Below are positions 11,801 through 15,615 of a stretch of DNA of 15,615 nucleotides, one piece after another; positions within the stretch are counted from its first letter, which is position 1; each line of letters opens with the position of its first letter. The notes under the pieces were generated by a model. The model worked only from the letters and a program-made list of their open reading frames with translations, was not told the origin of the DNA and searched no databases. The DNA lies in contig JAMPHH010000070.1 of the NCBI GenBank assembly GCA_023663505.1, positions 1 through 15,615 on the forward strand, given 5' to 3'. The stretch comes from Muribaculum sp. GTDB lineage: Bacteria; Bacillota; Clostridia; Lachnospirales; Lachnospiraceae. The translations under genes were made by a program, and so were the position numbers.

Positions 11801-14197
11801 ATGCGTAGACCTTTATTTTGCGGCGCTGCCTGTCTGGTGGCTTTGGTGGCGTTTTGGTATTTTGTGCTGCCCAAGGCTGCGGAGGATATGCCGCCTGACG
11901 GCATGAGAGTCACGGTGGCGGGGCAGGTTTGCCAGAAGAACGAGACATCGTTTATTATTAAGGTGCGGGGCGTCGGTTCCAATCAGAATCATTCAAATCA
12001 GGACAATTCAAGTCAAAATCATTCCATTCAAAGAGAATTAAATCATGTGGGAAATAAACTGCTGTGCGAGTATGAGGCGGCGGAGCTTACGCTGGGGGCG
12101 GAGGTTATCGTGGAGGGGAATTTTTACGCCTTTGAGGGAGCGACGAATCAGGGGGAGTTTGACTATGCCCGCTATTATCATTCCTTGGGCTATGCGGGGA
12201 GACTTAGAAGGGTTGAGGTGACATGGCAGGAGTCCTGCGCTCCCGGGGTTCGGGAGACACTCTATCGGCTTCAGAGGTATTGGGAGGAGCGTTTGTATCA
12301 GATTTTTCCTGAGAAGGAGGCGTCAGTCATGACGGCGATTCTTCTGGGGGACAAATCGGGCTTGGACGAGGAGGTCAAAGAACAGTACAGGAGAAACGGA
12401 ATCATACATATCCTCAGCATATCGGGGCTTCATATCACGATTCTGGGAATGGGACTCTATAAAATGCTAAAAAGACTGGGCGTGCCCGCTTGGTTTGCAG
12501 CGGTGTGCGGCGGGGGCACCTTGGTGCTGTACGGCATCATGACGGGGCTTGGCGTGTCCGTATGTCGGGCGATTGGCATGTATCTGATACGAATGCTTGC
12601 GGGGCTGTGGGGCAGAACCTATGATATGCTCACCGCCCTCGGCGTGGTGGGGGCAGTGATGGTCTGCATTCACCCGCCGTGGTTGGAGCATATGGGCTTT
12701 CTGCTCTCCTTCGGCTCTATTCTGGGTGTGGGTATGCTTTTGCCCGCATTGTCGGCTCAAGGGGAGAAGCCCGTGGAACTAAGGCGGTATGAGGAGAGTG
12801 GCTGGCGGCAGCATCTGGCAAGGACGCGGGACAAGCTGTCAGAGGGATTGCGTCAGGGAATATTGGCAGGGGTATCTATCACATTGACCACACTGCCGAT
12901 ACAGCTTTGGTTTTCCTATGAGGTGCCGATGTATTCCGTACTGCTGAATGTATTGGTACTGCCTTTTATGAGCGTTCTGATGGTGACGGGGCTGATTGCC
13001 ATGTGCATTCCGGGGCTTGGCATCGTGGGGACGGCGGACGTGGTGATTCTCATGGGGTATGAGGGATTGTGCAGGCTGTTTGAGAGGTTGCCCGATCCAA
13101 TGTGGAACCCGGGACGCCCGCAGCTTTGGCAGGTGGCGCTGTTCTATCTGTTGTGGGGGATCGTGGCATGGAGCGTGTGGCTTGTGAAAAAGCATAAAAA
13201 GCGCAGGGCGGTGATTGTCGGCGTCAAGGTGGCACAGTGGATAATACTTGCGGCAGCGGTCGTCCTGCTCGGGTTGTCAACATTTCGGGGGGACGCAGTG
13301 ACATTTCTCGATGTGGGACAGGGTGATTGTATCTGTGTGCGGCTTTCCTCGGGGGAGGTGTATTTGTTCGACTGCGGGAGCAGCAGCCGAAGCCATGTGG
13401 GGGAAAGGGTTCTGATTCCCTTTTTGAAATATCATGGGATTCAAAAGATTGACGCGATATTTGTCTCTCATGGGGACGCGGATCACATGAATGGGATCAT
13501 AGAGCTTCTGGAATTAAGCGGAGAGGAACATATTGAGATCGGACAGCTTGTGCTCCCGGGGATCGACAGAGGGCTTTGGGAGGAGGAATTTGGAGAACTG
13601 CTTGCGGCGGCAGGCGGTGCAGATGGTGGGAGCGGTGAAGACGGCGGGAATAGTGCAGATGGCGAGAGCGGTGTAGATGGCGGGAATAGAGCGAGCAATG
13701 ACCGATTTGGTCAACAGAGTGGGGTTCCCGTGGCTTTTGTACGGGCGGGAGACAGCTTTGGCTCTCAGGATACTTTTTTGTGCCTGCACCCTGCGTCGGA
13801 CGGCGGGGGAGCGGGCGGAAACGAGGGCTCGGAGTGCTTCTATATCGAGCTTCGGGAGGGTGTGAATCGTCTCTCCTTGCTGCTTGTGGGGGACGTGGAG
13901 GGGAAGGGGGAGCGTGAGCTGCTTGCGGAATTGCAGGAGCGGGGAATTCGTGATGTGACGGTGTTCAAGGTGGCGCACCACGGCTCTAAGAACAGCACCC
14001 CCGTGGAAGTCCTGAGCCAAATCAGCCCAAGGCTTTCGGTGATTTCCTGTGGGAGAAATAATCGGTACGGGCACCCCCATGAGGAATTGCTAGAGCGGTT
14101 GGAGTCATCGGGGACGGCTATTTATGACACGCCCCATGCGGGGGCGGTGACACTCAGACTGGATAAGCGGGGGGCTTCGATAGAGACATATCAGTAG
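11801..14197 (+). CDS. comEC: ComEC/Rec2 DNA-uptake channel
   Basis: This 798-residue membrane protein would form the channel that brings single-stranded DNA into the cell. It has one N-terminal hydrophobic helix (about 5-24), fewer than the usual two or three, then a DUF4131-type beta domain (about 35-140). The Competence domain with many membrane helices (about 172-490) contains LLGDKSGLDEEVKEQYRRNG (181-200) and HILSISGLHI (203-212). The C-terminal metallo-beta-lactamase-like domain (about 497-798) has DVGQGD (504-509), SHGDADHMNG (556-565), LLVGDVEG (694-701), HHGSKNS (726-732) and GHPHEELL (757-764). The catalytic motifs look intact. Two low-complexity insertions break the conserved parts: an N/Q/S/H-rich one at 61-75 and a G/D-rich one at 606-630, both encoded by in-frame tandem repeats. 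AAGGAGGAG lies just upstream of the ATG. It closes the com cluster and is followed by a structured terminator candidate. Confidence 0.95.
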   Translation: MRRPLFCGAACLVALVAFWYFVLPKAAEDMPPDGMRVTVAGQVCQKNETSFIIKVRGVGSNQNHSNQDNSSQNHSIQRELNHVGNKLLCEYEAAELTLGAEVIVEGNFYAFEGATNQGEFDYARYYHSLGYAGRLRRVEVTWQESCAPGVRETLYRLQRYWEERLYQIFPEKEASVMTAILLGDKSGLDEEVKEQYRRNGIIHILSISGLHITILGMGLYKMLKRLGVPAWFAAVCGGGTLVLYGIMTGLGVSVCRAIGMYLIRMLAGLWGRTYDMLTALGVVGAVMVCIHPPWLEHMGFLLSFGSILGVGMLLPALSAQGEKPVELRRYEESGWRQHLARTRDKLSEGLRQGILAGVSITLTTLPIQLWFSYEVPMYSVLLNVLVLPFMSVLMVTGLIAMCIPGLGIVGTADVVILMGYEGLCRLFERLPDPMWNPGRPQLWQVALFYLLWGIVAWSVWLVKKHKKRRAVIVGVKVAQWIILAAAVVLLGLSTFRGDAVTFLDVGQGDCICVRLSSGEVYLFDCGSSSRSHVGERVLIPFLKYHGIQKIDAIFVSHGDADHMNGIIELLELSGEEHIEIGQLVLPGIDRGLWEEEFGELLAAAGGADGGSGEDGGNSADGESGVDGGNRASNDRFGQQSGVPVAFVRAGDSFGSQDTFLCLHPASDGGGAGGNEGSECFYIELREGVNRLSLLLVGDVEGKGERELLAELQERGIRDVTVFKVAHHGSKNSTPVEVLSQISPRLSVISCGRNNRYGHPHEELLERLESSGTAIYDTPHAGAVTLRLDKRGASIETYQ
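11981..12025 (+). repeat. Three 15-bp tandem repeats inside comEC
   Basis: The units AATCAGAATCATTCA, AATCAGGACAATTCA and AGTCAAAATCATTCC encode NQNHS, NQDNS and SQNHS. The period is a multiple of three, so copy change keeps the frame. The stretch is much more A-rich than the surrounding GC-rich gene. It lies in the extracytoplasmic N-terminal domain. Confidence 0.8.
13619..13690 (+). repeat. Four 18-bp (two 36-bp) tandem repeats inside comEC
   Basis: The 36-bp units at 13619-13654 and 13655-13690 match closely, and each divides into two 18-bp halves of the form GnAGAnGGnGnGAnnnnn. They encode ADGGSG, EDGGNS, ADGESG and VDGGNR, a Gly/Asp-rich insertion in the metallo-beta-lactamase-like domain between its HxDxDH motif and the later metal-site motifs. 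The period is a multiple of three. Confidence 0.85.
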
Positions 14198-14203
14198 GCG
14201 TAA

Positions 14204-14259
14204 AAAGGCACATAGTTTACATTTTACGGGATAACCCGTTACTGTTTCCATGTGCCTTT
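14204..14259. terminator. Structured intergenic element, probable bidirectional terminator
   Basis: AAAGGCACAT (14204-14213) and ATGTGCCTTT (14250-14259) are perfect 10-bp arms enclosing a second hairpin ACGGG/CCCGT (14226-14230 / 14235-14239). It lies just after comEC and just after the convergent nuclease gene. The minus strand ends in TTTTT and the plus strand in TTT, so it should work better for the minus-strand transcript. The 36-base enclosed segment is long for a simple terminator. Confidence 0.55.
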
Positions 14260-14311
14260 ACTAATGCATGTGCCTGCCCAAAATGAGCAGTAGCTGCCAT
14301 TTTCTAATGTA

Positions 14312-15328
14312 CTACACACTTGTGCTATATGTATTGTAGTATGCTTGAGCCGCTCCTATATCTAACGCGAATCTTCTGCAGAGCTTTTCCACAATCGTCT
14401 CCCCTGATTTGCCTTCCTCTATATTATCGAGGATAAAAATTTTGATTCCTTCTTTCCTGCCGTCCTCTTTCGCCTTGATTGTCGCTTCTTGCCATTCCTG
14501 CTGAATCTCGTCCCATGCCTGACACATATTGACTTCTCCTTCCTCTCCCTGTTCGTCCAGTTTCTTCAGTATCTGTGTGTTGTCTGTCATGATTGCTATT
14601 GTCCTCGCCGTTTCTGCAGGTACGTTTACAAAGTCCTCGCTTTGATATAATGCCTTCATCGCTTCCTTGTTCCTGCGGGTGCCGAGGGCGGCAAACAGTA
14701 GGCGCAGGTCTGTCTGGAATACGGACAGCTCCTTAAGGTCTTCAACGCACACCAAACTCAGTCCATAATCATGAAACAATTTCTTGCGCAGCTTCTTGTT
14801 TGACCCGAATTTCATCATGTCTCCAAGACTCTTTGGTCCGTCCCAATGTTTCGTGCCGTGGTAGAGACAGATTGTGTACGCGGGGTGCAGCCTGTCCTCT
14901 TGCCCAAACCTTGTCTCTTGTCGGCTGATGCTTTTCTTCTTCCGATTGAGCTTGCGCCTCTTGCCATTCTCAATCTCTCGAATCTGCTGTTCGTACTCCA
15001 AACTGTCATAGAGCATGATCCGCCACGGCATTGTATAGTCGATATCGCTCTGGTTCTCTATCGCCACCACGGAGAAGCTGCCACCTTCCTTGAGATGTTT
15101 CTTAATATCGCGGTAGCGGTTCTGCGTTTCGAGGGCATTTCCTCGATGCGCAACCGCACCAATCCTTTGACCGCACTCTACCTCTGTCTGCACATATCGT
15201 CCTGCACCTTCCTCAAGTGCGTCAGCCAGCAGCACCTCCTCGCCGTCAAACACTGCACCGTTAAACAAATCCGCAAATCTCCCATTGTCCGAGAGATAGC
15301 TATACATAGCATCATCATATTTTCCCAT
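14312..15328 (-). CDS. PD-(D/E)XK nuclease-family transposase (Rpn-like)
   Basis: This 338-residue protein resembles the Rpn/'recombination-promoting nuclease or putative transposase' proteins common in Lachnospiraceae. The N-terminal nuclease-like domain shows FADLFNGAVFDGEEVL (18-33, with D20), a conserved RYRDIKK (71-77) and the strand IENQSDIDYTMPWRIM (90-105), where E91 and Q93 form the ExQ variant of the ExK motif. A basic segment (122-140) and YTICLYHGTKHWDGPKSL (151-168) follow. The C-terminal half is helical and charged (about 255-320), as in the family. The ATG at 15328 is chosen because GGGAGG lies 6 bases upstream; the ATG at 15358 has none. Such proteins cause RecA-independent DNA rearrangement in E. 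coli; here they are usually single genes without terminal repeats, and none are seen. It has its own promoter. Confidence 0.88.
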   Translation of the reverse strand: MGKYDDAMYSYLSDNGRFADLFNGAVFDGEEVLLADALEEGAGRYVQTEVECGQRIGAVAHRGNALETQNRYRDIKKHLKEGGSFSVVAIENQSDIDYTMPWRIMLYDSLEYEQQIREIENGKRRKLNRKKKSISRQETRFGQEDRLHPAYTICLYHGTKHWDGPKSLGDMMKFGSNKKLRKKLFHDYGLSLVCVEDLKELSVFQTDLRLLFAALGTRRNKEAMKALYQSEDFVNVPAETARTIAIMTDNTQILKKLDEQGEEGEVNMCQAWDEIQQEWQEATIKAKEDGRKEGIKIFILDNIEEGKSGETIVEKLCRRFALDIGAAQAYYNTYSTSV

Positions 15329-15334
15329 AAATAA

Positions 15335-15349
15335 CCTCCCTGCGGGGAG
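15335..15349 (-). promoter_or_regulatory. Hairpin over the nuclease ribosome-binding site
   Basis: On the minus strand CTCCC (15345-15349) pairs with GGGAG (15336-15340) around a CGCA loop. GGGAG is most of the Shine-Dalgarno (GGGAGG, 15335-15340), so the fold would hide it and lower translation of the nuclease until opened. Confidence 0.45.
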
Positions 15350-15451
15350 CATCTGCAAGTCCGCCCCTCCGTCTCTTTTATTTTTCTGTCAATCCAAGTG
15401 GAAGAACGGCGGAATCGCCATAGAAAAATACTTGAATTTTAAGATACGTAT

Positions 15452-15480
15452 ATTGTATTTCATTCTCTTTTATTTGTCAA
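15452..15480 (-). promoter_or_regulatory. Consensus sigma-A promoter for the nuclease gene
   Basis: Read on the minus strand, TTGACA (15475-15480) and TACAAT (15452-15457) are separated by 17 bases, with an A run just upstream of the -35 box that could act as an UP element. The transcript would start near 15445, leaving a leader of about 117 bases that contains a small GGCG/CGCC hairpin and the site-hiding hairpin at 15336-15349. Confidence 0.8.
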
Positions 15481-15490
15481 GCATTTTTTT

Positions 15491-15527
15491 GATTTGTTGA
15501 CTGAGAATTTGTTGACGAATTTGTTGG
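15491..15527. repeat. Three near-identical ~12-bp direct repeats
   Basis: GATTTGTTGAC (15491-15501), GAATTTGTTGAC (15504-15515) and GAATTTGTTGGC (15516-15527) repeat in tandem just upstream of the nuclease promoter. Period of about 12 bases would put sites on roughly the same DNA face. They could be regulator sites; the remaining bases to 15615 show nothing recognisable. Confidence 0.55.
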
Positions 15528-15615
15528 CAGAAAAAATGGGAAGCTTTTAATTGGCAGATATCCTGAGTTTTACACCTGAACATTCAATATATGACCGGTA
15601 ATCCTTGTGGTTACT

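Noticed and set aside
11981..13690. comEC repeats considered as CRISPR-like or mobile repeats
   Set aside because: They are short direct tandem repeats with periods of 15 and 18 bases, in frame and without spacers.
13514..14080. 188-codon minus-strand frame across the end of comEC
   Set aside because: It lies opposite the intact metallo-beta-lactamase-like domain and shows no domain, signal or ribosome-binding site of its own.
14846..15334. 162-codon plus-strand frame opposite the nuclease gene
   Set aside because: The minus-strand product matches a known family over its length, while the opposite frame has no domain and no initiation signals.
15329..15615. Terminal inverted repeats or target duplication marking the nuclease gene as a mobile element
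   Set aside because: No matching inverted ends were found between 14198-14311 and 15329-15615; the gene looks like a solitary member of its family.

Overview
The window looks like a chromosomal segment from a Firmicutes/Clostridia bacterium, most likely a Lachnospiraceae-type gut anaerobe. The evidence is strong purine-rich Shine-Dalgarno sites, some TTG starts, sigma-A-type promoters with TTGACA/TATAAT boxes, an ECF sigma/membrane partner pair, a GHKL/LytTR two-component pair, and a PD-(D/E)XK 'Rpn-type' transposase/nuclease of a kind common in that family. No rRNA, tRNA, CRISPR array or insertion sequence with recognisable ends was found.

Layout. (1) 144-1690: an ECF-type sigma factor overlapping by ATGA with a single-pass membrane protein whose extracellular LytM/M23 domain has lost its zinc ligands. 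This is probably a sigma/anti-sigma (or sensor) pair. (2) 1694-2434: a monocistronic hypothetical gene with its own consensus promoter and a rho-independent terminator. (3) 2530-6254: a LytTR response regulator, a multi-pass GHKL histidine kinase of AgrC type, and two diverged, apparently related proteins of unknown function, tightly packed and partly overlapping. (4) 6265-7464, minus strand: an AAA/DUF4143 ATPase convergent with block 3, with its own consensus promoter. (5) 7590-14197: a visibly more GC-rich block holding comEA, an OmpR-type response regulator, a Cache/HAMP-type histidine kinase, a GerMN-domain lipoprotein and comEC. A two-component system and a sporulation/cell-wall-type lipoprotein thus sit between the two core DNA-uptake genes. 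(6) 14312-15480, minus strand: a PD-(D/E)XK nuclease-family transposase with a consensus promoter and a ribosome-binding site inside a small hairpin.

How the genes may work together. Block 1 would be an envelope-stress type circuit in which a dead peptidase domain reads wall state. Block 3 is an agr-like signalling module without agrB/agrD, translationally coupled to two uncharacterised proteins that are its most obvious output. Block 5 joins DNA import (ComEA binds DNA, ComEC is the channel) to a WalRK/PhoPR-like signalling pair, so uptake genes may be co-expressed with a cell-envelope sensor. The most unusual items are the degenerate LytM domain, the block 3 module, the signalling pair inside the com cluster, and two independent in-frame tandem repeats inside comEC.
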